Assembly (NCBI RefSeq): GCF_001881565.1
Contig: NZ_MPDJ01000010.1
Span: 124,001-188,000 of the forward strand
Direction of reading: 5' to 3'
Length of the DNA stretch: 64,000 bases
Source: Eisenbergiella tayi
GTDB taxonomy: Bacteria > Bacillota > Clostridia > Lachnospirales > Lachnospiraceae
Position numbers and translations under genes: made by a program
Notes under the pieces: generated by a model
The model's database searches: none
What the model saw: the letters and a program-made list of their open reading frames with translations, nothing else
Told to the model about the DNA's origin: nothing
Part shown: positions 9,180 through 18,008 of the stretch, piece by piece
Position numbering within the stretch: position 1 is the stretch's first letter
Layout: each line of letters begins with the position of its first letter

Positions 9180-10292
9180 CTAATCACAAAGCTTTGACCT
9201 TACATTCTTTCTTTGCGAAAGTTTATATCTCCAATTTCTTGAACCAACAATTCCTTTTACTATCACATACAACACAACATACGCTTTTCTGCGCAGCAGA
9301 ATAACGCACAACTTTACCCTTCCAGCCTGACCCTTCAAATCAATGTTTTGAATAATATCACTGAATTGCGAATTGGAAAAATCACTCTTCATATCTTTAA
9401 TTCTTGCTGAAAACTTAGCAGGATTGTTTGGATTGGCATGTTTCAACTCAATAATCTTCAGGAATATCCTTGAAAACCTAGTGTAGATTCTCTGTTTGAA
9501 CTCTTCTCCCTTCCCTGTCTGTATAGCAAAATCTATCATTTGCGCATATACGGCCGACATGCTATCACAGATATCTTTTGCATATTTTTTTGTCGCTGCA
9601 TCCTCATTAAAATTATAATGATATAGGTGCTTGCACTTGTAGTAAATTTTACTAGCCTTTTCAAAAACCCAAAGTGTGAAAACATTATCTTGCATTCTCT
9701 TTAAACCAGGGACATTGTATAAATTGTTTCCTTGCAGAAAATCCACATTATACACTCTTGCGTGACAATTTCCTATATCAGCAAATACTTTGGAGTTTTT
9801 CTCATACTTCACTGGAATAATTAAATCTAGGAGTTTTTCTTTTTTATCACTCGTGAAAACCAATGTACCCTTTGTTTCATCTCCAAGAAAATAATTTCTA
9901 TATCGAGCATTAGGCATGTCGTAATATTCATCCCAAATCAGCACATCACCATCTGAACAATCTTTTATATACTGTTCAGCAAACGCTACCGTATCGCTTT
10001 CGATCCAATCATCGCCATCCACAAAGCAGACCCATTCTCCTCTTGCATTGCGTATTCCTGTATTCCGTGCTACTGAAAGTCCCCCGTTTTCCTGATGAAG
10101 CACTCGGAAATTAGAATATTCCTTGGCGTAAGTATCACATATATCCCCACAATCATCTGGAGAGCCATCATCCACAAGCAAAGCTTCATAATTATTCGAG
10201 GTTTGTGCTACAATGCTGTTCAGGCATTTGTGCAACATATCTTTTGGCACCTTGTGAACTGGCACAACAATAGTTATAAGTGGCTCATTCAT
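9180..10292 (-). CDS. GT2 family glycosyltransferase (divergent)
   Basis: A 370-aa family 2 glycosyltransferase. The N-terminal GT-A signatures are present (PVHKVPKDMLHKCL, LVDDGSPDDCG, NGGLSVARNTG, FVDGDDWIE), but the central and C-terminal parts differ from the other three GT2 proteins: it lacks the GYGGPWNK block. The C-terminus is hydrophobic then strongly basic, as expected for a membrane-surface enzyme. The start overlaps the preceding propeller gene stop by 4 bp (ATGA), with GGAGAGG upstream, so the two products are made from coupled genes. Donor sugar unknown. Confidence 0.9.
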   Translation of the reverse strand: MNEPLITIVVPVHKVPKDMLHKCLNSIVAQTSNNYEALLVDDGSPDDCGDICDTYAKEYSNFRVLHQENGGLSVARNTGIRNARGEWVCFVDGDDWIESDTVAFAEQYIKDCSDGDVLIWDEYYDMPNARYRNYFLGDETKGTLVFTSDKKEKLLDLIIPVKYEKNSKVFADIGNCHARVYNVDFLQGNNLYNVPGLKRMQDNVFTLWVFEKASKIYYKCKHLYHYNFNEDAATKKYAKDICDSMSAVYAQMIDFAIQTGKGEEFKQRIYTRFSRIFLKIIELKHANPNNPAKFSARIKDMKSDFSNSQFSDIIQNIDLKGQAGRVKLCVILLRRKAYVVLYVIVKGIVGSRNWRYKLSQRKNVRSKLCD

Positions 10293-11569
10293 TTGATTTT
10301 CCTCTCCAGAGAAATAACATATAGCGCACGTTTTCCCTCATGAACAGAATCAATACATATTTTATTACCTGTTCGGTTCCATCTCGGATGGAGATCACAC
10401 CTACAATCGTTGTCATAACGAAACGGAGCACGAACTCTGGCTACTCTTTCAATAAGTCCTGTTGCATTTCCGCTTTCCGTGCATAGGTAAACAGACGCAA
10501 TACGTTTTCTATTGGGGTATGTGTCTGTAATAATATACCTTGTGTCAGGAGAATAGCTACAATGACCATCTGTATTCAATTTAGGCCAATACATATTATA
10601 TTCCTGTGTCTTGTCCTTCATCAAATAATAATGGTCACCAGTCTCCTTCTTACGAAGGAAAGACAGAATCTCCTCATCATTCTTCCAGTAGCAGTGAGAC
10701 ACAAAAACATCATCGCTGAGGTTATACATTTCCGTCTTGTCCACATTTACCGTAACCAGCCTTGTATGTTTGCGCCCCTTTTGGATCCAACGGTGCAGTA
10801 CCATGAAGCGTTTTCCGTTCGGGCTGATCATCAGGTGGTTCACTTTGTGTTCAGCTCCAACCATGCTCTCGTCCGGCTCAAACGCCACCATATCTGTGTA
10901 CTTGAATAATTCTGTAACTTCGCCAGTTTCGATATCCATTTTCCAGATGCATGGCTTGTCAGGGCATAATTCACCCTTGGTGCTTTCAGGCAAGTTAGAA
11001 TAACCATATCCAGGGCGCATCCTGTGGAGTCTGGAAAAATCCAAACTAAGCGCAAAGCTGCCGTCCCGCGCCACATCATACACAGGCAGCGGAAGCACTT
11101 TTTCTTCACTTTTCGTCTTCAAACTATAGATCACAGAGCAGTACTTGCCATCGCGGAAGTCATTGTATATAATCCTACTCTTGAAATCCGGTCCCATCCA
11201 CTGCGCCATGCAACTCTGCTGCACATTCCAAGAGAGTGTCGTTCCGATTTTATAGAATTTATTTCCATTCGCAGTGTCAATCAGACCTACTATACCCGGC
11301 TCTTTCGGAGCAACCGACTTATATGCCTGTTTTACCTTTATGGCAATCATATAGCGGTCGGTAGCATCCCAAGGAGACTTATCATAATAACCATAAAAAT
11401 ATTCATAGCCATCATCTGGAGAAAGCCGTACAATATCTCCTTCTGACTTAAACTTATCACTCGATGTGGCTACACTTGCGAGCTGATACACACGTTTCGC
11501 TGATCTTTTTATAACTGGGAACTGCTCAAACATCTGCTTTCCCGCTTTTTCAATTTCTGTGAATCCCAT
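10289..11569 (-). CDS. Cytoplasmic beta-propeller protein, PL22/TolB-like (copy 2)
   Basis: About 426 aa, paralogous to the protein at 5615: YEYFYGYYDKSPWD, LSLDFSRLHRMRPGYGYSNLP, HLMISPNGKRFMVLHRW, DGHCSYSPDTRYIITDTYP and RCDLHPRWN align with the same blocks in the same order. A GTG at 11590 overlaps the acyltransferase stop. The ATG at 11569 is preferred because GAGGAAG lies 5-6 nt upstream. No signal peptide, so it works in the cytoplasm. Both copies directly precede a GT2 gene in transcription order (overlapping stop/start), suggesting paired function. The resemblance to oligogalacturonate lyases is at the level of blade motifs and conserved His; activity is untested. Confidence 0.6.
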   Translation of the reverse strand: MGFTEIEKAGKQMFEQFPVIKRSAKRVYQLASVATSSDKFKSEGDIVRLSPDDGYEYFYGYYDKSPWDATDRYMIAIKVKQAYKSVAPKEPGIVGLIDTANGNKFYKIGTTLSWNVQQSCMAQWMGPDFKSRIIYNDFRDGKYCSVIYSLKTKSEEKVLPLPVYDVARDGSFALSLDFSRLHRMRPGYGYSNLPESTKGELCPDKPCIWKMDIETGEVTELFKYTDMVAFEPDESMVGAEHKVNHLMISPNGKRFMVLHRWIQKGRKHTRLVTVNVDKTEMYNLSDDVFVSHCYWKNDEEILSFLRKKETGDHYYLMKDKTQEYNMYWPKLNTDGHCSYSPDTRYIITDTYPNRKRIASVYLCTESGNATGLIERVARVRAPFRYDNDCRCDLHPRWNRTGNKICIDSVHEGKRALYVISLERKIK

Positions 11570-11586
11570 ATTTTCTTCCTCACAAT

Positions 11587-12654
11587 TCACCTGCCAAGCA
11601 TGATTTTTGACAGGAGATTAAATCGTTTGATTACAAACTTACTAACTATCATTGGGATGGCTATACCTGCTACTGTCGCTACAATAATTGTAACCAAAGG
11701 ATTCAGTCCCAAGATAGAACTTAAGACTGTGCATCCCAAAGCAACTATATACGGATTGTGCATTAAATAAATATCATAGGAATAGTCGCCAATATTTTTG
11801 ACAAAATCAGCAACCCTGCTCCACTTTCTTTCTAAGAATGTTAATGCAAGGTATAACAGCAACACACCGAAAAATCCAATTGTATATTTAACTACCTGTT
11901 TCAAAAGTCTCAAAATGTACGGAGAAATTCCATAACTAGAGAAAGACAAAACTAATCGGATTGCCGACAGTAAAACAAATCCTAATAAAATATATATCAA
12001 GCAGCTATGTGCCTTATTTTCAAGCCAACTTTTAACTTCTCCCTGATCTGCTATATACCGCCCAGCTACAAAGAACACAAACCATATAAAAAACCTTTCA
12101 ACTATGTTTGGCATTTGAATATAGCAAGTTAGAAGCCCACCTAATATCCCAATAACCATGCAAGTTCTCGTACTTCCTGCATTTCCCAAAAAACTATGTA
12201 CAAGGAAGTACAAAAACAACACATACAAGAACCAAAGATGCTCTGTATAGTATTCTTCATACGTAAGCAGACCTACAAATAAGCCCTTTATACTCATTGG
12301 GACGAAGCCAATGCTTATCATTTTTTGACTTATCGAAGAATTCAAACTGTTTGCGATTTGAACTCCGCACCAAAGCAAAACAGTCCAGAACACATATGGG
12401 ACAAGTAAGTGTTTTGCTTTGGCAAGAAGGAATCTACCTTTTTTCATGCTCTCATATTTGTTAATTTTATTTTGATACAAGTAGCCAGCAATTATAAAAA
12501 ATACGGGCATATGAAAACAAATCAGGATATCATCTATACTTTGCAACACCAACCCTACATTAGTTCTGGATATGGAGTGATGAATAAGGACAACAATGAT
12601 AGCTAATCCTCTTAAAACCTGTAGCGTATTATTCTTATTTTGAGTCGTTTCCAT
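11587..12654 (-). CDS. Acyltransferase 3 family membrane protein (glycan O-acetylation)
   Basis: About 355 aa with roughly ten membrane segments. The N-terminus carries the family hallmark LRGLAIIVVLIHHSIS, with the catalytic-type His in the first helix, followed by FHMPVFFIIAGYLY. Such proteins move acetyl (or succinyl) groups from the cytoplasm onto surface sugars. A TTG at 12657 is possible, but the ATG at 12654 with GGAAGGA upstream is taken. It is the only intact acyltransferase of the locus, as a second family member just upstream is broken. The stop overlaps the GTG of the following frame (GTGA). Confidence 0.9.
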   Translation of the reverse strand: METTQNKNNTLQVLRGLAIIVVLIHHSISRTNVGLVLQSIDDILICFHMPVFFIIAGYLYQNKINKYESMKKGRFLLAKAKHLLVPYVFWTVLLWCGVQIANSLNSSISQKMISIGFVPMSIKGLFVGLLTYEEYYTEHLWFLYVLFLYFLVHSFLGNAGSTRTCMVIGILGGLLTCYIQMPNIVERFFIWFVFFVAGRYIADQGEVKSWLENKAHSCLIYILLGFVLLSAIRLVLSFSSYGISPYILRLLKQVVKYTIGFFGVLLLYLALTFLERKWSRVADFVKNIGDYSYDIYLMHNPYIVALGCTVLSSILGLNPLVTIIVATVAGIAIPMIVSKFVIKRFNLLSKIMLGR

Positions 12655-12686
12655 CAAGTTCTATCCTTCCTCTCATTCTACAATGA

Positions 12687-13128
12687 TTACTTCTTGTACT
12701 GTAATCTCTTCTCCGCCACAACCGAATAATGTCCAATAACTCTGGCTGGATTTCCACCAACAACTGCCCCTTCAGGAACGTCCTTCGTTACCACACAGTT
12801 TGCCGTGACAATTGCATTGGGTTCAACTTTCACGCCGTACATAATTGTGGATTTTACTCCGATAAATACATTATCAAATATTTCAATCGGCTCAGAATAA
12901 CACTTGTCCCCCTCAAATCAGGGTCATCATAAAACAAATTGTGAAGCACATCGTGAGTACAAAAATATACATCCGTAGCTATTTTAACATTGTCATGAAT
13001 ACTTACCATCTCAGGATCGGCTGGTATGATTTTGGGGAACCAGTAATTATTATCTCCGAATGCTTTAAACACTTTTTCTGCTTTAGATACTCAGCTTTTT
13101 TATAACCATTCCTACAGAATGTTAACTT
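12687..13128 (-). pseudogene. Hexapeptide-repeat O-acetyltransferase (CatB/LbH type), frameshifted
   Basis: Three consecutive frames together read as one CatB-like acetyltransferase. Part one (RNGYKKAEYLKQKK) ends near 13072. Part two (FKAFGDNNYWFPKIIPADPEMV, IHDNVKIATDVYFCTHDVLHN) runs to a G-run at 12908-12912. Part three, in another frame, has the hexapeptide-repeat end (SEPIEIFDNVFIGV, VEPNAIVTANCVVTKDVPEGAVVGGNPARVIG) and stops at 12687. One base is missing at each junction, the first in an A-run, the second in a G-run (five where six would restore the frame). No good start codon is visible upstream, so the 5' end is approximate. If repaired it would O-acetylate a sugar of the repeat unit. 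Confidence 0.8.
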
Positions 13129-13189
13129 TATTGCAATTAATATTTTGCGAAATCGCTTTTGCTTTTAATTTATATCGAACTCGCATTTA

Positions 13190-14214
13190 TCAAAATCTGA
13201 TGCATTTCCCAAGGTAAAACAAGTCGTCCAGTTTCCAAATTTTCGTTGTTATCCCATATACTATAAGAGGAATCATTACCCCTGCAACTGGTACAAATCA
13301 GCATTGGTACAATACCGATGCCATCATTAAGTCTGACACGAGTGATGACTAATCTTGTCGCAGCAATCTCAAATCCTTGGAGGACATATATCGGAAGCGT
13401 CTACTTTCCACAATAAGAGAGCCACCTCTGTCCTCCTATAAGCATCCCAGCCGTAATCACAAAGTCGTTACCGACTAAAGCAATAAAAAACTATATATTA
13501 CATTGCTTATCTCTGTATTATTAAACGAGACAATATTACCTAAAGCCTAAATTGCTCCAGTTACAATCAGCAGCATCGTCTTACTTATTGACTCTATCTT
13601 GTTCAACACATACTCAAGGCAATATGCGCCAAGCACAAAGAATACATAAAACTTCAAAAAATCATTCAAGATACATTCTGAGAACCGGACAGAAGTAAAT
13701 GCGTTTACGAGTAACGGTCTTATACAATCCCCCCACACGCTGCAATCAAATGACCTGCTTTAAAGGCTCTTGATTTTTCTCCAATCAGAATCTGTATAAC
13801 CTGCATAATAAGCAAAGCATATATAAACCACATGAAACTTATCGGATATATAGGTATTTCAATCAAATCTTTTAACGAAACAGCACTGTTCGTTACTGAT
13901 GACATCAGCATTTTCATCAATACCCATAATGCCGGAAATAAAATATAAGGAATCCCATAGCAGACTAATTTACGGAGAATCTTTTTCCCTTTTGCGGTAT
14001 TATTTTTGCTTTTCTTTAGTGTACATAAATACCCACTTATCAACATGAAAAGTGCCATGTGGAAGCTATATATGAAATGACTTATAAAATTGTAAAATGT
14101 ATTGGACTCGTATAATCCTGCTTCGTGATACGAGGAAACCACATACCACATTACAACTAAGATAATTGCAATCCCTCTGGCATTATCAATCCAATCAAGT
14201 CTTTTCTCTGCCAT
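13190..14214 (-). pseudogene. Acyltransferase 3 family protein, multiply disrupted
   Basis: The 5' half is open from an ATG at 14214, with AGGAG upstream and overlap with the preceding stop (TGATG). It has family motifs (WIDNARGIAIILVVMWYVV, SFHMALFMLISGYL). The frame breaks in a G6 run at 13729-13734, resumes as PLLVNAFTSVRFSECIL, and is then interrupted by TAG at 13547-13549, a slip near 13485, TAG at 13401-13403 inside YCGK-TLPIYVLQG, and a slip near 13295. The normal C-terminus (VYGITTKIWKLDDLFYLG) ends at 13190. At least five lesions make this a decaying gene rather than a single sequencing error. The first helix carries Trp-Tyr where the family His is expected (VVMWYVV). Confidence 0.85.
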
Positions 14215-14717
14215 CACCAATTCTCCTGAATAAACTTATCTATCAAATTTACAATTGCCATCGGGTCTTTATTCTCCCAAGGCACAAGACCATCTGTCCC
14301 GTCATAAATCTTCTTGAAGCATTCTCCCAGATTCTCTAATTCCAAATCCGCCATCAATACATAACCGTTACTGCTGAATGCTTCATTGTTCTGAATTTGA
14401 TGGTCATTGATATGCTCGCCATACTTCTCTAGGCGGGTCACAACAATGACTTTTTTACCGTCATTCAGAGCTTTCATAATAGAACCAGAAGCTCCGTGAC
14501 TTACGACAATATCAGCCTTTTCAATCTTTTCTGTGAACTCGTCCGGAGGAATAAAATCCTTATACTTATAATGCTTTGGCTTATATGCGGATGTCCCGAC
14601 CTGTGCGAACATCTCATCCATCAGCGTTCCGTTTTCATATAGCTCATCTAGCTTTTTAAACAAACGGTCGAAGGGGTAGTTCCTTGACCCTACTGTTACG
14701 AAGATCAATACAGACAC
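14214..14717 (-). CDS. PssE-like glycosyltransferase catalytic subunit (Alg13-type)
   Basis: A 167-aa single-domain protein matching the C-terminal half of GT28 enzymes: FVTVGSRNYPFDRLFKKLD at the start and ADIVVSHGASGSIMKAL plus NDHQIQNNEAF, the donor-binding and acceptor region of Alg13/PssE. It should work with the PssD-like partner encoded just upstream, which anchors it to the membrane, together adding a sugar (often Glc, Gal or GlcA) to the lipid-linked chain. The start is a GTG at 14717 overlapping the partner gene by 13 bp; a TTG at 14708 is an alternative. The overlap implies equimolar synthesis. Confidence 0.88.
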   Translation of the reverse strand: MSVLIFVTVGSRNYPFDRLFKKLDELYENGTLMDEMFAQVGTSAYKPKHYKYKDFIPPDEFTEKIEKADIVVSHGASGSIMKALNDGKKVIVVTRLEKYGEHINDHQIQNNEAFSSNGYVLMADLELENLGECFKKIYDGTDGLVPWENKDPMAIVNLIDKFIQENW

Positions 14718-15172
14718 CCCCCGTAAACCGCTTTTTTATAATACTTCTTCTGACTCTCCCACTGGACGATGAACAAATCGGCGTGCTTCTCCATTTTCTT
14801 ACCAGCCACAGTTGCCATATTAGCTCTGCCAAATGTCTCTATGTACACAATCTTCTTATGGAATAGGACTGCGAGAAGGTAAAAAGGATAGGCTACCATC
14901 GTTCCTGTAGTTATCACAAAGTCTGGCCGTTCCTTAATCCAGATACCAACTGTGTAAATACTGTTCCACAGCATTTTTAGAGGCATCAGCTTATCTTTGA
15001 GGTCAGTTTGGAGCATGAAATACTTTCCCAGTGGCTCGTCAAACTGTGTTTTTTCAGTTACAAAAAATCCTTCGTACTTCTCCGCCAGCGGATCCAACTT
15101 CTGAAGTTGCTCCCAATGCCCACCAGAAGAAGATACAAAACAAAGTCTTGGTTTTCTGTCATGCTTCCTCAT
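14705..15172 (-). CDS. PssD-like glycosyltransferase accessory subunit (Alg14-type)
   Basis: A 155-aa protein with CFVSSSGGHWEQLQKL at the N-terminus, FVITTGTMVAYPFYLLAVLFHKKIVYIETFGR in the middle (hydrophobic membrane-associating segment) and LFIVQWESQKKYY near the end, the pattern of Cps14F/PssD/Alg14 proteins. These recruit the catalytic Alg13-type subunit to the membrane. GAGGAG precedes the ATG. It lies 18 bp after ugd and overlaps the pssE-like gene, so the pair forms a split glycosyltransferase. Specificity is not readable from sequence. Confidence 0.9.
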   Translation of the reverse strand: MRKHDRKPRLCFVSSSGGHWEQLQKLDPLAEKYEGFFVTEKTQFDEPLGKYFMLQTDLKDKLMPLKMLWNSIYTVGIWIKERPDFVITTGTMVAYPFYLLAVLFHKKIVYIETFGRANMATVAGKKMEKHADLFIVQWESQKKYYKKAVYGGCLY

Positions 15173-15190
15173 TATTGGTAACTACTCTCC

Positions 15191-16429
15191 TCAATCTCGT
15201 CTAAACAAATCTCTTGTATAGACCTTATCCTGCACATCATCCAAACAGTTGTCATACCTATTCGCAATAATCGCCTGTGACTGCTCTTTAAACTTATCTA
15301 AATCATTAACGACCTTACTTCCGAAGAAAGAACTGCCTTCTTCGAGAGTTGGTTCGTAAATAATTACCGTAGCTCCCTTTGCTTTGATACGTTTCATAAC
15401 GCCCTGAATAGAACTCTGACGGAAGTTATCAGAATTGCTCTTCATAGTCAGGCGATAAACACCGACAATGACTTCCCTCTCCTTCGCTTCGCTCCAGCTC
15501 TCGTTTGCACTGTACCCACCGGCAATTTCCATAACACGGTCAGCGATGAAATCTTTTCTTGTACGGTTGCTATCTACAATCGCCTGGATTAGATTCTCCG
15601 GTACATCCGCATAATTTGCCAACAGCTGCTTAGTGTCCTTCGGCAGACAGTACCCACCGTAACCGAAACTTGGATTGTTATAATGACTACCGATACGAGG
15701 ATCGAGGCACACACCCTCGATGATCTGCTGTGTGTTCAACCCCTTCATCTCGGCATATGTGTCAAGCTCGTTGAAATAACTCACTCGCAAAGCTAAATAT
15801 GTGTTTGTAAATAATTTTACAGCTTCAGCTTCTGCGAAGCCCATGATGAGGGTATCTATGTTCTCTTTGATTGCACTTTCCTGAAGCAATCCCGCGAATG
15901 TATTCGCCGCTTTGACTAACCTAGCGTTCTCCACATCCGTGCCGACAATGATGCGGGATGGGTAGAGGTTGTCATAAAGAGCCTTGGACTCTCTTAAAAA
16001 CTCCGGACTGAAAATAATATTGTCGCAGTGGTACTTCTCGCATACCGATGCCGTATATCCGACAGGAATAGTGCTCTTAATAACCATAATCGCGTCAGGG
16101 TTGTATTTAATAACCAACTCGATCACGCTCTCAACTGCGCTCGTATCAAAGAAGTTCTTCTTAGAATCGTAATTTGTCGGAGCAGCAATAACCACGAAAT
16201 CAGCGTTTGTGTATGCCACCTCCGCATCCAATGTGGCCGTCAAATCCAATTCTTTTTCCGTCAGATACTTTTCTATGTACTCGTCCTGAATTTGGCTCTT
16301 TCTCTGATTAATCAACTCCACCTTTTCAGGAATGATGTCCACAGCCATTACATGATTATGCTGTGCAAGCAGTGTTGCGATTGAAAGACCAACATATCCA
16401 GTTCCAGCTACCGCAATATTTAAACCCAT
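15191..16429 (-). CDS. ugd: UDP-glucose 6-dehydrogenase
   Basis: A 412-aa NAD-dependent enzyme that oxidises UDP-glucose to UDP-glucuronate in two steps. Visible are the Rossmann motif GTGYVGLSIATLLAQ (9-23), the strand ending VVIAAPTNYD, STIPVGYT, the FSPEFLRESKALYDNLYPSRI block and the catalytic-Cys segment GGYCLPKDTK. AGGAG lies upstream of the ATG. It feeds the epimerase encoded upstream (16536) and glucuronosyltransferases of the locus. A truncated relative lies at 18009. Length and motifs are complete, so the enzyme should be active. Confidence 0.97.
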   Translation of the reverse strand: MGLNIAVAGTGYVGLSIATLLAQHNHVMAVDIIPEKVELINQRKSQIQDEYIEKYLTEKELDLTATLDAEVAYTNADFVVIAAPTNYDSKKNFFDTSAVESVIELVIKYNPDAIMVIKSTIPVGYTASVCEKYHCDNIIFSPEFLRESKALYDNLYPSRIIVGTDVENARLVKAANTFAGLLQESAIKENIDTLIMGFAEAEAVKLFTNTYLALRVSYFNELDTYAEMKGLNTQQIIEGVCLDPRIGSHYNNPSFGYGGYCLPKDTKQLLANYADVPENLIQAIVDSNRTRKDFIADRVMEIAGGYSANESWSEAKEREVIVGVYRLTMKSNSDNFRQSSIQGVMKRIKAKGATVIIYEPTLEEGSSFFGSKVVNDLDKFKEQSQAIIANRYDNCLDDVQDKVYTRDLFRRD

Positions 16430-16535
16430 TGTTCTAACTCCTCATATCTTTATTTTCTATAGTAGTCGTGCTACTCTATAACTCGTATAACCTTCCAGAG
16501 CTTCATTTTCCACAGAGCATCAGTTCATACAGCCT

Positions 16536-17585
16536 TCAGTTCATATAAAACTCTTTGTACCACTCAGCGAACTTCCGCAGTCCAGTCCTCAGCGAAGTGC
16601 TCGGCTTGTATCCGAAGTCTCTCTCCAAAGCACTTGTGTCTGCATAAGTCACTGGCACATCACCCGGTTGCATCGGGACAAGCTCCTTGTGGCTCTCAAA
16701 ATCATAAGTCTCCGGAAGCACCCCGGCACGGATCAGTTCCTGCTGAAGGATGTCCACAAAATCCAGAAGATTTTCCGGGCTATTGTTTCCGATGTTGTAG
16801 AGTGCATACGGCGGGATTGGCAATCCATCCTCACCTGTGGCTCTGTCTGGAGCCTTCTGCATTACTCTCACAACACCCTCAACAATGTCATCTATGTACG
16901 TGAAGTCACGCTTACAGTTTCCATAGTTGAATATTTGGATGGTCTTCCCGGCACGAAGTTTGTCCGTGAATCCAAAGTAGGCCATGTCTGGTCTTCCTGC
17001 AGGTCCATACACAGTAAAGAAACGTAAGCCTGTGGTCGGGATGTCATAAAGCTTGCTGTATGCATGAGCCATCAGCTCATTGCTTTTCTTGGTAGTAGCA
17101 TAGAGCGATACCGGGTTATCCACCTTGTCATCCGTGCTGTAAGGCACCTTTTTATTACTTCCATACACAGAGGATGAAGAAGCGTAAACGAGATGCTCCA
17201 CCGGATAATTGCGACAGGCCTCCAGAATATGAAAAAAGCCGACCAGGTTTGATTCAACATACGCATCAGGATTTGTGATGGAATACCTCACACCAGCCTG
17301 TGCCGCCAGGTTCACAACAATTTCTGGCTTGTACTTTTCAAATACAGATGTGACCAATTCCTTGTCAGCAATATTCTCTTTAATGAATGTAAATGTGGAA
17401 TAGCCGGACAGCTGTTTTAATCTATATTCCTTGATTGACACATCATAATAGTCGTTCACACTATCGAGCCCGATCACTTTCACGTCTTCCACTTCGTTCA
17501 ATAAACGCTGTGAAAGGTTTGCTCCGATAAATCCGGCCGCGCCGGTTACCAATATTGTCTTATGCGCTAAATCAATGTTGCTCAT
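16536..17585 (-). CDS. UDP-glucuronate 4-epimerase (extended SDR)
   Basis: A 349-aa NAD-dependent epimerase. It has GAAGFIGANLSQRLL (Rossmann), LAAQAGVRYSITNPDAYVESN, SSSSVYGSNKKVPY and the catalytic YATTKKSNELMAHAYSKLY. The pair VRYSI.NP and TTKKSNE is typical of GAE-type enzymes that convert UDP-glucuronate to UDP-galacturonate, and this fits the adjacent ugd. It is the first complete gene of the sugar-assembly block, following a 420-bp leader. GAGGGAG precedes the ATG. UDP-glucose 4-epimerase is the less likely alternative. Confidence 0.9.
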   Translation of the reverse strand: MSNIDLAHKTILVTGAAGFIGANLSQRLLNEVEDVKVIGLDSVNDYYDVSIKEYRLKQLSGYSTFTFIKENIADKELVTSVFEKYKPEIVVNLAAQAGVRYSITNPDAYVESNLVGFFHILEACRNYPVEHLVYASSSSVYGSNKKVPYSTDDKVDNPVSLYATTKKSNELMAHAYSKLYDIPTTGLRFFTVYGPAGRPDMAYFGFTDKLRAGKTIQIFNYGNCKRDFTYIDDIVEGVVRVMQKAPDRATGEDGLPIPPYALYNIGNNSPENLLDFVDILQQELIRAGVLPETYDFESHKELVPMQPGDVPVTYADTSALERDFGYKPSTSLRTGLRKFAEWYKEFYMN

Positions 17586-17681
17586 TAGTTAGTTCTCCCT
17601 CATAAAATTTCTTCTATATAAGTGGCACTGTGATTTTCATAGTTCTATCTACCTTCTACATGGTGAAACTCTCAACTAGGC

Positions 17682-17925
17682 TTACCCTACGGCAAAAGTT
17701 TTCAGTTTTTCTTGCCCTCAACACGGCACATAACTTCCAACAGGTCTACAATACTAAAAAGGGAACATTAACTTTTTTGTTCCCTTATTACAAAAATCCA
17801 CTACTATCCTCAATCCGCTTTTGTAACACTTCAACAAACTATTGATAACTCCATAATCCTATGTCTACCCTACGTTTCGTTTTTTATAGCCATTGAAACA
17901 CTCATTCCCATAGGTCTACCCTACG
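17682..17925. repeat. Three short direct repeats with core TACCCTACG
   Basis: Copies at 17683-17691, 17863-17874 (GTCTACCCTACG) and 17914-17925 (GTCTACCCTACG). The last two share 12 identical bases 51 bp apart and are followed by similar ATTCG/TTTCG. Function is unknown; they could be protein-binding sites or recombination footprints. Confidence 0.6.
17756..17786 (-). terminator. Intrinsic terminator/attenuator in the EPS leader
   Basis: Stem AAGGGAAC/GTTCCCTT (17759-17766 with 17779-17786) around an A/T-rich loop. On the minus strand it is followed by TTTTT. It would stop transcripts coming from cpsB before the epimerase gene unless read through. Confidence 0.6.
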
Positions 17926-18008
17926 ATTCGCCTACCATAGAAATCTCTCCATCACCCTGTCATCACCCGCCAAATTTATGTATTATTTACTGGCGGTGAC
18001 GCTGGAAT

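Larger units (their letters stand above)
17586..18008 (-). other. Gene-free leader between the ugd remnant and the epimerase
   Basis: This 423-bp stretch has no supportable coding frame. It holds a hairpin terminator for the minus strand (17756-17786), a GC-rich stem near 17967-18000 (CACCGCCA paired with TGGCGGGTG) and three copies of the short motif TACCCTACG (minus: CGTAGGGTA) at 17683, 17866 and 17917. It divides the regulatory head of the EPS operon from the sugar-assembly genes. Its position suggests attenuation or processive antitermination control, or simply debris from an earlier recombination that left the ugd fragment. Confidence 0.55.

Noticed and set aside
12854..13072. Intact small acetyltransferase starting at GTG 13072
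   Set aside because: The frame begins in the middle of a known fold and ends in a nonsense tail after the G-run, while adjoining frames supply the missing parts. It is scored as a pseudogene.
13547..13738. Separate 63-residue gene
   Set aside because: It is the continuation of the acyltransferase 3 pseudogene after a slip in a G6 run, not an independent gene.
17682..17925. CRISPR array from the TACCCTACG repeats
   Set aside because: Only three short copies at unequal distances, repeats of 9-12 bp, and no cas gene in the window.
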